Assembly: GCF_002001015.1 (NCBI RefSeq)
Contig: NZ_MUNO01000026.1
Location: 345,743 to 409,742 of the forward strand
Length of the DNA: 64,000 nucleotides
From: Polaromonas sp. A23
Lineage (GTDB): Bacteria; Pseudomonadota; Gammaproteobacteria; Burkholderiales; Burkholderiaceae_C
Reading direction: 5' to 3'
The notes below the pieces were generated by a model. That model had not been told where the DNA came from and ran no database searches. It worked only from the letters and a program-made list of their open reading frames with translations. This document shows, piece by piece, positions 55,807 through 64,000 of this stretch (positions are counted from its first letter, which is position 1; each line of letters starts with the position of its first letter). The translations under genes were made by a program, and so were the position numbers.

Positions 55807-57201
55807 CTAAATACCGAAATACTTCAGAACACCTAGCCCGGCCTGCCGACCGCTGGCAAAGCAGGCGGTCAACAGGTAGCCGCCAGTCGGCGCCTCCCAG
55901 TCGAGCATCTCACCGGCGCAAAAGACCGGCTGCGGCACGCCTTGCAGCGTCTGGAGGTGCAAGTGACCGTCCATCGCGTCGAAGCGCACGCCGCCGGCGC
56001 TGCTGATCGCCTCGTCGATGGGGCGGGCGGCCACCACCCTGACCGGCAGGGCCTTGATCGCGCGGGCCAGTTGCACCGGGTCATTGATCGCATCCTTGCC
56101 CAGCAACTCGTGCAACATGGCAGCCTTGATGCCTTCCAGACCTAGCCGGCTTTTGAGATGGCTCGAAAGCGACCGCGAACCGCGCGGGTGGCGAACCTCA
56201 ACCAACACCCGCTCGGGAGACTTATCAGGCAGCAGGTCCAGCAGAAAAGTAGCACTGCCGTTCAGCGCAATCTCTTCGCGCAGCAAACTGGACGCAGCGT
56301 AAATGAGGCTGCCTTCGACGCCGGACACCGTGGCAACAAACTCACCCTTGCGACTGAAGCTGCGGCCATGTGAATCGGTGAAGCTGATGGCGACGGATTT
56401 GAAAGGCTGGCCAGCAAAACGGCTGGAAAAGTGTTCGGTCCAGCCGATGCGCGACTGTGGGCTTTTGCCGATAAGTTCCTGCAGGAATTCGCGGCGGGTC
56501 TCACCCGTATCTGCAGCCGCCTCTTCAAGCTGCGCCGGGCTGTCCGGCCGTGCCGCAACATCAAAGCCGCAGTTGGAAGGCTGTAGCGGCGCCACCGCCA
56601 CGCCACGTTCAGCCAGCAAGGGAACCCACACGCCGTCAGAGCCCAACCGGGCCCAGCTCCCGCCACCCAAGGCAAGCACCACCGCGTCGGCTTGTGCCAG
56701 CACCTCGCCGGCGGGCGTTGAGAACTTCAGCACGCCGTCATCCGCCCAGCCCAGCCAGCGGTGCCGCATGGAAAACTGCACGCCGGCCACACGAAGACGG
56801 TGCAGCCAGGCGCGCAGCAGCGGTGCGGCTTTCATGTCTTTGGGAAACACGCGGCCCGAGCTGCCTACAAAAGTTTCCACTCCCAAGCCGTGGGCCCAGG
56901 CACGCAATTCGTCGGGGCCGAAGGCAGCCAACAGTGGCTGCAGTTGCTCGCTGCGCTCGCCGTAGCGACTGAGGAATGGCCCGGCCGCCTCGGAATGCGT
57001 GAGGTTCAGCCCACCCTTGCCGGCCAACAAAAACTTGCGGCCAACCGAAGGCATGGCGTCATACACCTCGACCTTCACGGCCGCGCCGGCAGCGGCCAGG
57101 ACCTCGGCGGCCATCAGGCCGGCGGGGCCGCCGCCTATGACGGCAATACGCAATGCGGGAGCGGGAGAGGTTGAATCGTTCAAGGAAGTGTCCGTCTGCA
57201 C
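55807..57201 (-). CDS. BaiN/HI0933-like FAD-dependent oxidoreductase (TIGR03862 type)
   Basis: 464 residues from a GTG at 57201. N-terminal FAD-binding motif VIGGGPAGLMAAEVLAAAG, GRKFLLAGKGGLNLTHSE characteristic of the HI0933 family, and the C-terminal GGVRFDAM, CAGEMLDWEAPTGGYLLT. Reaction not established for this branch. It follows the addBA terminator on the same strand. Confidence 0.9.
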   Translation of the reverse strand: MQTDTSLNDSTSPAPALRIAVIGGGPAGLMAAEVLAAAGAAVKVEVYDAMPSVGRKFLLAGKGGLNLTHSEAAGPFLSRYGERSEQLQPLLAAFGPDELRAWAHGLGVETFVGSSGRVFPKDMKAAPLLRAWLHRLRVAGVQFSMRHRWLGWADDGVLKFSTPAGEVLAQADAVVLALGGGSWARLGSDGVWVPLLAERGVAVAPLQPSNCGFDVAARPDSPAQLEEAAADTGETRREFLQELIGKSPQSRIGWTEHFSSRFAGQPFKSVAISFTDSHGRSFSRKGEFVATVSGVEGSLIYAASSLLREEIALNGSATFLLDLLPDKSPERVLVEVRHPRGSRSLSSHLKSRLGLEGIKAAMLHELLGKDAINDPVQLARAIKALPVRVVAARPIDEAISSAGGVRFDAMDGHLHLQTLQGVPQPVFCAGEMLDWEAPTGGYLLTACFASGRQAGLGVLKYFGI

Positions 57202-57270
57202 GTGATGGCAATGGGGGATGAAACAGGAAGCGGGAGGAAGCGGATTTGGCGGCCGCAGCCGATCTGCTCT

Positions 57271-57316
57271 GTTTTTAATAGCTGCAAGCGCACAGCCATC
57301 AAGGGCTGCAGTGCAA
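57271..57316. repeat. Family B repeat between addA and the flavoprotein gene
   Basis: GTTTTTAATAGCTGCAAGCG followed by CACAGCCATCAAGGGCTGCA. It abuts the addA terminator, whose T tract (complement of 57315-57320) merges with its right end. Confidence 0.7.
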
Positions 57317-57351
57317 AAAGACCTGAAGCCATGGGAAGCTACCGCTTCAGG
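57313..57351 (-). terminator. Intrinsic terminator after addA
   Basis: Minus-strand stem CCTGAAGC (57351-57344), 14-nt loop, GCTTCAGG (57329-57322), then TCTTTTT. Confidence 0.85.
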
Positions 57352-57371
57352 CCAATCTGCCGATACCCCGA

Positions 57372-60300
57372 TTATTGCAGCTCGACCACAGTTCCCCGCC
57401 CCGTCAGGAAAGCCGCCTTCACCGGCGCGCCGGGGTAAATCAGCTGCACCGCCGCGCGGTAGGCCTGCAGTTGCGCCACCAACGCGGGTTGCAGCTCCGG
57501 CGCCACGGCCGATTTGTAATCGAGCACCCACCAGTGGCCTTCATGGCCGGCGTCCTTGCGCTGCACCAGGCGATCCAGCCGCAGCGCCTGGCCGGCATAG
57601 ACCAGGTCAACCTCGTTGCCCTGCCAGGCGACCGATCCCGGATTCCAGGCCCAGGCGCCCTCGCCCAGCAAAATGCGTCGCGCCAAATCGGCCGCCTCTT
57701 TACCCTTTGCTGGGCTCAGGCGGAACTCGCGCGCCGCGGCCTTGATCTGCGGGTCTGACAGCGCACCGCCCCACTCCAGCAAACGGTGCATGGCCTTGCC
57801 GATACGCGCCTTGAGGGAGTCTTCGTCCATCTGCTCCACCGCAAGCGCGACAGGCATCAGGGCTTCGGGCAAGGCCGGTAGCTCAGGCAGGTAAAACACA
57901 CCGGCGTCCGCCAGGTCCGGCCGCGCCGCGGCGGATCCGTCGGCCACCGGCACAGGCAGCTCGCCCACCAGTGCCTGCAGGCGCTGCCACCAGCTCTCGG
58001 TGGTCACGCGGTGCGGCTCTATCGACGAGACGACCAGCGTATGGCGGGCGCGCGTCAGCGCCACATACAGGGCGTTGAGCTCCTCGCGCTTGCGGGCAGC
58101 CAGCTCGCTGGCCAGAGTGTCGGCAGCGCAGGCGGGCGGGCGGCTTTCGCTGACCAGGAAGACGAACTTGCGCGGCTCGGTCGCCTCGCCGGGCCAGTCA
58201 ACCAGCACACCCATGCTGTCGGCATTGCGTTCCACGGTGTCGGTGTCCAGCAGCAGCACCGCCTCGGCTTCAAGGCCCTTGGCGCCATGGATGGTCAGCA
58301 GCCGGACCGCCTCGCTGCTGACCGCAGCCGGCGCCTGGGTGCCGCCGGCCTTGAGGGCGCGCACAAAACCATAGGGCGTGGCGTAACGCCCGCCGTCCAG
58401 CGCCAGCGACACACCGAGCAGCGCGCGCAGGTTGGCCAGCACCGCGCTGCGCTGCGCCGCGGGGGCGGCAGCACCAAAACGCGCCAGCACGTCGCCGTCG
58501 TCGTAAATGCCCTGCAGCGCATCGTGCGGCGGCAAGCGGTCCAGCCAGCCCCTCCATTTGGCCAAAACAGGCCCCAGCCCTTTCAGGACGGTCGCAAGCA
58601 GCTCCTCTTTTTGTAGCAGGCTGTACCACGGCTGGTGGTGCTCGCGCTGCAGCAGGGCCAGTTGCACCAGGCAATCGTCGGCCAGCCCGAACAGCGGCGA
58701 GCGCAGTGCGCGTGCCAGCGACAGGTCATGCTGCGGCGACACCAGCACGTCGAGCAGCGCCACCACATCCAGCACTTCGCAGCAGTCGATCAGCTCGGTT
58801 TTTTCGCCCACCTGCGCGGGAATGTGCAGCGCGCGCAACTCGTCCTGCAGCGGCAGCAAGCCGGCGCGCTTGCGCGAGAGGACCATCACGTCCTGGGGGC
58901 GCAGTCCGGCGGCAACCTGTTCGGAGATCCATGCGGCGGCCTGGCGGGCCTCGCGCGTGCGCAGGGTTTCCTCGGGCAGTTCGCGCGGCGTGGTCAGGCT
59001 GTCGCGCCAGCCAGCGGCCAGCGGCGAAGTTTCCTCTTCATCCTTGTTGCGTGCAATGGGCGGCAGCCGGCCCACCGCCCCAGCCAGGCTAGAGGCCGTG
59101 GTGTGTTCACGAAAGCCGTCGTAGCCGTCGGTTTCACGCGCCGTGGCCATCACCGAGTTGACGGTGTCGATCACAGCTTCGGCGTTGCGCCGGGTGTGGT
59201 CGCAACTGAGCAAATCGCCGCCCAGGCCATGCACCACAAAAGCCTGCGCGGCGCGAAACACCTGCGGCTCGGCGCGGCGAAAGCGGTAAATGCTTTGTTT
59301 GGGGTCGCCCACCAGGAACACGCTGGGTGCGCTGCCCGCACCCGAGTAGCCAATGAGCCAGGCATACAGCGCCTGCCACTGCAGCGGGTTGGTGTCCTGG
59401 AACTCGTCGATCATCAGGTGCCGGATGCGCGCATCCAGCCGCTCCTGCACCCAGCCCGACAGCACAGGGTCGGCCAGCATCAGCAGCGCGGCGCGTTCGA
59501 CATCGTTCATGTCAACCCAGCCACGGTCATGCTTCAAGGCGGTGAACTGGGCGATCAGCACGCGCGTCAGGCGCGCCATGCGCTGCTGGTAAAGCCAGGC
59601 ATCGTGCTGCTGGCGGGCCGCCACCACACGCAGTACCAGGTCTTGCGCAATGCGCACCTGTTCGATGCCGACGATTTTTTCGCCGAACTTGCGTGGCGTG
59701 CCCTTCTCGGTCAGCAGGGCTGCGATGGCCGCGGGGAAGTCGCCGGCCGTCAGCGCCTGCTCCAGCTCCACACCCTTGGCCGAAAAAGTCGGCGCGCTCG
59801 CGCGGCCCAGCGCGATGGCGGCGTCCCGCAAGGTTTGCCGATGAAAACGGTTGGTGCTGAGCAGCTCTTCGGGTTCGTCAAGGCCGCCAAATTCGGTGAA
59901 CTGTGCGCTGAAGGCCTGCACCGAGGTGTCGATCACGCCCTTTTCGTCGGCCAGCGTGAACTCGGTGCGTTTGTCGAGCGCGGCCTGCAAGGCCTTGTCG
60001 GCCTGGAAACGCCCGTACGCCAACACCACGGCTTCGAAGTCGGCCTTGAGTGACGCGTCAGCCGAAACCGCCGCGTAAAACCGCCGCCACACCAGCGCAC
60101 GCGCCGGTGCGTCGTCTTCCAGCAGCTCGTAGTTCACCGGTAGCTCCAGGCGCTGCAGCACCGCCACCGGCGCGCTGCGCAGCAAGGCTGCAAACCAGCT
60201 ATGGAAGGTGCGAATCTGCACCGAGCGGCCGCTGGACAGGATGGAGCGGTATAAATTTGATAGCTGCTCGCGCACGGCCTGTGCGGACTTCAGCCCTTTT

Positions 60301-60656
60301 TGGCTTGAGAAATCGACGCTGACGCCACGCATTTCCAGTTCGCGCTGCAGGGTCTCATCGTCGGCGTGGGCAAAGGCCTTGAGCCATTCGTCCAGCCGCT
60401 CGCGCATTTCGCCAGCGGCTTTTTTTGTGAAGGTGATGGCCAGGATCTCGTGCGGCAGCACCTGCTGCCCGGGTGCGGCCGTGGCCCCGTCAAGCAAGGC
60501 CCGGACGATGCGCGACACCAGCATCCAGGTCTTGCCGGCGCCGGCGCAGGCTTCCACCGCCACACTGCGGCGCGGGTCGCAGGCAATCGCGTAGAAGGTC
60601 TCGGCCGAGACCGGCTCGCCGTTGCATTCGTAGGCGGCTGCGTGGGGAATTTTCAT
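57372..60656 (-). CDS. addA: AddA-like UvrD/RecB helicase-nuclease
   Basis: 1094 residues. SF1A helicase with Walker A EACAGAGKTWML, ITFTKKAAGEM (motif Ia), MIDEFQDTNPLQW (motif II), GDPKQSIYRFRRA (III) and late motifs (LLTIHGAKGLEAEAV; YVALTRAR). The C-terminal RecB-family nuclease has LDRLVQRKD and VLDYKSA. With AddB upstream it should resect double-strand ends for RecA loading. A family B repeat is in frame at residues about 120-136 (GLKSAQAVREQLSNLY). Confidence 0.9.
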   Translation of the reverse strand: MKIPHAAAYECNGEPVSAETFYAIACDPRRSVAVEACAGAGKTWMLVSRIVRALLDGATAAPGQQVLPHEILAITFTKKAAGEMRERLDEWLKAFAHADDETLQRELEMRGVSVDFSSQKGLKSAQAVREQLSNLYRSILSSGRSVQIRTFHSWFAALLRSAPVAVLQRLELPVNYELLEDDAPARALVWRRFYAAVSADASLKADFEAVVLAYGRFQADKALQAALDKRTEFTLADEKGVIDTSVQAFSAQFTEFGGLDEPEELLSTNRFHRQTLRDAAIALGRASAPTFSAKGVELEQALTAGDFPAAIAALLTEKGTPRKFGEKIVGIEQVRIAQDLVLRVVAARQQHDAWLYQQRMARLTRVLIAQFTALKHDRGWVDMNDVERAALLMLADPVLSGWVQERLDARIRHLMIDEFQDTNPLQWQALYAWLIGYSGAGSAPSVFLVGDPKQSIYRFRRAEPQVFRAAQAFVVHGLGGDLLSCDHTRRNAEAVIDTVNSVMATARETDGYDGFREHTTASSLAGAVGRLPPIARNKDEEETSPLAAGWRDSLTTPRELPEETLRTREARQAAAWISEQVAAGLRPQDVMVLSRKRAGLLPLQDELRALHIPAQVGEKTELIDCCEVLDVVALLDVLVSPQHDLSLARALRSPLFGLADDCLVQLALLQREHHQPWYSLLQKEELLATVLKGLGPVLAKWRGWLDRLPPHDALQGIYDDGDVLARFGAAAPAAQRSAVLANLRALLGVSLALDGGRYATPYGFVRALKAGGTQAPAAVSSEAVRLLTIHGAKGLEAEAVLLLDTDTVERNADSMGVLVDWPGEATEPRKFVFLVSESRPPACAADTLASELAARKREELNALYVALTRARHTLVVSSIEPHRVTTESWWQRLQALVGELPVPVADGSAAARPDLADAGVFYLPELPALPEALMPVALAVEQMDEDSLKARIGKAMHRLLEWGGALSDPQIKAAAREFRLSPAKGKEAADLARRILLGEGAWAWNPGSVAWQGNEVDLVYAGQALRLDRLVQRKDAGHEGHWWVLDYKSAVAPELQPALVAQLQAYRAAVQLIYPGAPVKAAFLTGRGTVVELQ
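60249..60296. repeat. Family B repeat inside addA
   Basis: Plus-strand copy GTATAAATTTGATAGCTGCT, CGCGCACGGCCTGTGCGGAC, TTCAGCCC; translated in frame on the minus strand, between helicase motifs I and the later 1A/1B parts of AddA. Confidence 0.75.
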
Positions 60657-60687
60657 AGTCCGACCCCAACGGGCTCAGGTATCCCAT

Positions 60688-60783
60688 ACCAGCAGGGGCC
60701 GCGGAACCGGCTTTGCCAGGCCGCAGGCGCAGCGGCCCCCCCGGGGGGCAGGAAGCTACACGCAGTGAGCGACCGTGGGGGCA
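60688..60783 (-). repeat. Family A repeat, copy 7 (after addB)
   Basis: Full copy directly abutting the addB stop codon (60784). It fills most of the 127 bp between addB and addA. Confidence 0.92.
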
Positions 60784-63348
60784 TCATTCACTCCAAAAGT
60801 CTTTGCGACAGAGGCCGCGGGCGGCGCAGTAATCGCAGGCCTTGCCCTCGCCCAGCGCCGGCAGCGCCGCACCGCGTGCTATGCGCGCCATGTCGGTCAG
60901 GATGCTGTCGATGAGCTCGTCGCGCAGGCCGACGATGTCCGGCTGCTCATAGGTTTTGGTGGGTTCTTTTTCGCCGAGGTTGACGTAGGCCGCCGCCAGC
61001 GTGTCATCGCTCATCAGGGCCGCATAAAACGCGAGTTGCGTGTCTTCCTGGCCGTTCTTGATGCGCTCGCTCGTGGTCGTGCGCGGCTCGGTCTTGTAGT
61101 CGATCACCAGGGCGTGCCCATCGGGCTGGCGGTCCACGCGGTCCAGTTGGCCCAGCAGTGTGAGCGTGCCGATGGGCACTTCGCGCCATACTTCGGCCTC
61201 TTCAAACACCGCGCCCGTGACTTCATGCTCGGCCAGCCATTTCAGGTAGCCCTCGCGCACGCCGGGCCAGGCCGCGGCAAAGGGCAAAAACTCGCTGTCG
61301 CTGAGCGCCAGCTCCTGTGTGGCGCGTTCAGCCGCTGTATTGAGCAGCGCCACCCGCGCGGATACATCGGGCGTTGGCGCCGCCTTGAGCGCTTCATGAA
61401 AATGCCGCAACAGGCTGTGCAGCCAATTGCCGAAGTCGCGCTTGCCCAGCTCGCTTTCGAGTTCTTCGGACTCCTGCAACCGGAGCTGGCGCAACGCAAA
61501 AAAGCGGTAGGGGCAGCGCCGCAGATCTTCATAGGCGCTGGCCGAAAGGCGGGTGACGGGCAAAGCCTCGCCGGTCGGAAAGGGATGGGACGTGGGCTGG
61601 GTGGTCACGGCACGCAGACTGCGGGGATCGGTGGCCATACGCCGCGCGGCATCCTCGTCCTGGTCCAGCAGCAGCTCCTGCACAAAGCCGCTGGGGATCA
61701 GGTGTTCGCCCGACTCGCTGGTGCGCCAGAGCACATCGAGATGCGGCATGTGCAGGGCATAGTGCCAAGCCTGGCGTTGGGCTGCGGCCAGCACTTCCCG
61801 CGATGGCAGGCCCAGCAGCTCGCGCTGGGCGGGCGTCCAGGGGCCGGCAGGTTCCGGTGACACCGGCAGGCGGATTTCATCGCAGCCGGGCAGCACCACG
61901 GCCTGCATGGGCCGGCCCAGCAGCTGCGGCAGCGGCAGGATGACCACCTGTTCTGCCGGCGGATGCACCGGGGAAAACTTGCCTCCCTCCAGCGCCTGGT
62001 TGACCCACTGCGTGAAGTCATGCAGCCGCATCACCGGCGATGCCTCGAATTCGGTCTCGGCGCCTTCATGCAGGCGCAGCACGTCCAGCACCGTCTGCCC
62101 GGCTTCGTCCTGCGCCAGTTCATCCCACCGCCCAGCGGATTGCAGCAAGCTCCGCAGGTCGCGCAGCCACATCGCCAGCGGGCGGGCCCGGGCGAAAGGG
62201 CTGCGCAAGGCGTTCACCTCGCGCGCCAATGGTCCCGTTGCTGCAAAGGCGGGCGGCAAGATGGCTTTTTCTGCAAAGTCCGGCAGATCGCGCCAGGCGC
62301 GCACGCCGGTCTTGCGCAGTTCGGTTTCGGCAGCGGTGACCAAAGCGGCGTCAAACGCCGATGCGTTTTTCAGCCAGTCCAGCACGGCGTCCGTCGATGC
62401 ATCCCAGGGCATGGCGCGCAGCAGACTCATCAGGCTGGCGGCGGCGCGGGTGGTGGACAGCTTCCAGCCGGTTTCATCGCGCATGGCGATGCCGCGCTCG
62501 GCCAGCATGGCGCCGACACGGCGCGTGAGCTGCCGGTCCTGCGCAATCAACGCAACCGGGCTGCGGCCCTGCGCCAGATGCGCCAGCACGCAGGCAGCTG
62601 CGCGGCCGGCTTCGTCTTCAGCGTCCTCGGCAATATGCAGCGCGGGTGCTGCCGAGGGCTCCTCGAGCGAGACGCACAGCGGAATGGAAACCGCCCGGTC
62701 GCCGAAATGCGCCTTGAGGGCTTCGGTAAGCGGGTCTGCCTGGAAGCCTTCCAGCACGGCGAACAGCTGCGGTTCCGCCTGGAAAAGGCGGTCTGTGGGA
62801 TAGGAAGAAGCCGCCGCCCAGGCCAGTGCAATGCGCCCCACGGCAGCCTCGAGTGCCAGCACCGGCGATTCCAGGCCAGCCCCCAGTGTCAGCGCCAGCC
62901 GCTCGCTCCAGGCCCGGCGCCCGGCCGGCACGACGGCAGCGGCAACGCCACCCAGACTCCAGGCCGCTTCGACCAGCCGGCCGGCCAGAGCATCCTGCTG
63001 GGCGCCCAGGCCCGCGCGGCCCAGTAGCGATGCGGCCGTCAGCATGTCGACCGCCACATCCATGCGCAAATCATCGCCCGAAGGCACATGCAGGCCCAAG
63101 GTGCCGCCCAGGCCGCTGGCCCAGTTCATGGTGGTTTCAAAGCGGGGAACAAAAAAAGTCTCGCCCGCCTGCGCAGCCCAGGCACGGCGCGCCTGCTGGA
63201 TCAGTTGGGCATAGGGCAGCAACACCACCGCCTCTGAGGGGTGAACGCCCCGCGCCTGCACCACTGCTGCCAGTTGCGCGATGGCCTGCTGCCAGCACAG
63301 CGCATCAGGCGTAGGCAATGCGGCGTCAGCGGTCGGGGCGAGTGGCAT
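60784..63348 (-). CDS. addB: AddB-like PD-(D/E)XK nuclease
   Basis: 854 residues from the ATG at 63348. The C-terminal RecB-type nuclease domain has LDRVDRQPDGHALVIDYKTEP, flanked by the Cys residues of an iron-sulfur staple (DLRRCPYRFFALRQL; CDYCAARGLCRKDFW). The N-terminal part lacks a Walker A motif, as in AddB forms without their own ATPase. Upstream of addA in the same direction, divergent from trxA. Confidence 0.85.
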   Translation of the reverse strand: MPLAPTADAALPTPDALCWQQAIAQLAAVVQARGVHPSEAVVLLPYAQLIQQARRAWAAQAGETFFVPRFETTMNWASGLGGTLGLHVPSGDDLRMDVAVDMLTAASLLGRAGLGAQQDALAGRLVEAAWSLGGVAAAVVPAGRRAWSERLALTLGAGLESPVLALEAAVGRIALAWAAASSYPTDRLFQAEPQLFAVLEGFQADPLTEALKAHFGDRAVSIPLCVSLEEPSAAPALHIAEDAEDEAGRAAACVLAHLAQGRSPVALIAQDRQLTRRVGAMLAERGIAMRDETGWKLSTTRAAASLMSLLRAMPWDASTDAVLDWLKNASAFDAALVTAAETELRKTGVRAWRDLPDFAEKAILPPAFAATGPLAREVNALRSPFARARPLAMWLRDLRSLLQSAGRWDELAQDEAGQTVLDVLRLHEGAETEFEASPVMRLHDFTQWVNQALEGGKFSPVHPPAEQVVILPLPQLLGRPMQAVVLPGCDEIRLPVSPEPAGPWTPAQRELLGLPSREVLAAAQRQAWHYALHMPHLDVLWRTSESGEHLIPSGFVQELLLDQDEDAARRMATDPRSLRAVTTQPTSHPFPTGEALPVTRLSASAYEDLRRCPYRFFALRQLRLQESEELESELGKRDFGNWLHSLLRHFHEALKAAPTPDVSARVALLNTAAERATQELALSDSEFLPFAAAWPGVREGYLKWLAEHEVTGAVFEEAEVWREVPIGTLTLLGQLDRVDRQPDGHALVIDYKTEPRTTTSERIKNGQEDTQLAFYAALMSDDTLAAAYVNLGEKEPTKTYEQPDIVGLRDELIDSILTDMARIARGAALPALGEGKACDYCAARGLCRKDFWSE

Positions 63349-63558
63349 ACAGGGATTTGGGGAAGGAAGCCGCAGGAAAAAATAGGCAAAAGAGCCGTGA
63401 ATGAAACAGGCCATCAGTGGCCTGGAGCTGCAGTTTGAACAATCGCTATCGGAGCCATAGCCTCCGTGCGCCCGACCCGGCCACTTGCTTTCTGCCACAA
63501 TGACTGCAACTTCAGCCGTACCGTATCGTAACTATCCTAACCAGACAAAGGAGCCGCC

Positions 63559-63891
63559 ATGGCGAGCGAATTGATCAAACATACCACTGATGCCACCTTC
63601 GAAGCCGACGTGCTGCAAGCCTCCAAACCCGTGCTGGTGGACTACTGGGCCGAGTGGTGCGGTCCGTGCAAGATGATTGCCCCGATTCTGGACGAAGTGG
63701 CCACCGGCTACGACGGCCGCCTGCAGATCGCCAAAATGAACGTCGACGAAAACCGCGACATTCCGGCCAAATTCGGCATTCGCGGCATCCCGACGCTGAT
63801 GCTGTTCAAAGACGGTCAGCTCGCCGCCACCAAGGTTGGTGCCATGAGCAAGGCACAACTGACCGCATTTATCGACCAGCAACTGGCCTGA
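63559..63891 (+). CDS. trxA: Thioredoxin
   Basis: Cytoplasmic disulfide reductase. 110 residues with the active site WCGPC ([14 protein letters not shown]), the cis-Pro in RGIPTLMLF and the buried Asp region. AAAGGAG precedes the ATG. Divergent from addB across about 210 bp, which should contain both promoters. Confidence 0.97.
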   Translation: MASELIKHTTDATFEADVLQASKPVLVDYWAEWCGPCKMIAPILDEVATGYDGRLQIAKMNVDENRDIPAKFGIRGIPTLMLFKDGQLAATKVGAMSKAQLTAFIDQQLA

Positions 63892-64000
63892 TTGGCTTTG
63901 CCCGCAGCTGCCGAACACGGACCCCGTAAAGTTCTGACGACCTGCGCGGCATGAACCGGATCGGCGGGCACCGCGCCCGCCCCCTTCCCGGCCCCAAGAT
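63892..64000. other. Region downstream of trxA to the window edge
   Basis: GC-rich, no convincing ORF or intrinsic terminator. In many betaproteobacteria rho follows trxA after a leader of this kind, but that gene is not visible here. Confidence 0.3.

Noticed and set aside
58635..60053. 472-codon plus-strand ORF opposite addA
   Set aside because: Antisense shadow of helicase motifs; no independent coding evidence.

Overview
The window looks like core chromosome from a GC-rich betaproteobacterium of the Comamonadaceae (Polaromonas/Rhodoferax-like). This is inferred from the gene complement (glnB beside glutamine-dependent nadE, the sigma-DUF3619-DUF3106-RDD block, dnaX-ybaB-recR, AddAB-type nucleases) and from two families of short dispersed repeats. 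I saw no rRNA, tRNA, CRISPR array, prophage or intact insertion sequence. About 60 genes cover nearly all of the 64 kb.

Layout. 1-8.4 kb (minus strand): N-terminus of an exported protein, then a branched-chain amino acid block. It runs, in transcription order, ilvB, ilvN, ilvC, a terminator, pssA, a leucine attenuator with a leader peptide rich in rare CTA codons, and two tandem non-identical leuA genes. 8.7-12.2 kb (plus): ECF sigma factor, DUF3619 membrane protein, DUF3106 exported protein, RDD protein, dgkA and a LOG-family gene. 12.3-14.5 kb (minus): glnB and nadE. 14.5-20 kb: a FemAB/GNAT-like gene swollen by repeats, an MmcB-like nuclease, a small unknown, a wax-ester synthase/DGAT and an alpha/beta hydrolase, then a DUF6463/AraC divergent pair. 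21-24 kb: soluble and membrane pyrophosphatases, divergent. 24-29 kb: a TetR regulator with two matched operators facing a di-metal protein, an aldehyde dehydrogenase, a PilJ-domain protein and an SDR. 29.1-32.4 kb: moaA, mobA, moeA. 32.4-39 kb: membrane histidine kinase, hotdog thioesterase, RND pump and adaptor. 39-44 kb: rnhA, methyltransferase, gloB, mltD, an Mrr-like membrane protein and a 50-residue DUF3096 protein. 44-48 kb: a NitT/TauT-type ABC importer ending in a coupled glutathione transferase, then MAPEG. 48.6-51.6 kb: dnaX-ybaB-recR. 52-55.6 kb: sensor kinase, CheY-like regulator, a small unknown and a low-Mr tyrosine phosphatase. 55.8-63.3 kb: BaiN-like flavoprotein and addB-addA. 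63.6 kb: trxA.

Most notable. (1) A repeat of about 90 bp (family A, seven copies) sits directly after stop codons in six cases, always in the same orientation relative to the gene it follows. (2) A repeat of about 49 bp (family B, nine copies) lies in frame inside nadE, moeA, dnaX, addA and the FemAB-like gene. (3) dnaX carries an A AAA AAG slippery heptamer with a -1 stop three codons later, predicting a gamma subunit of about 390 residues. (4) The leuA leader shows a complete attenuation circuit. (5) The sigma/DUF3619/DUF3106 operon has the architecture of a sigma, membrane anti-sigma and periplasmic sensor, and is the best candidate here for an undescribed signalling system.
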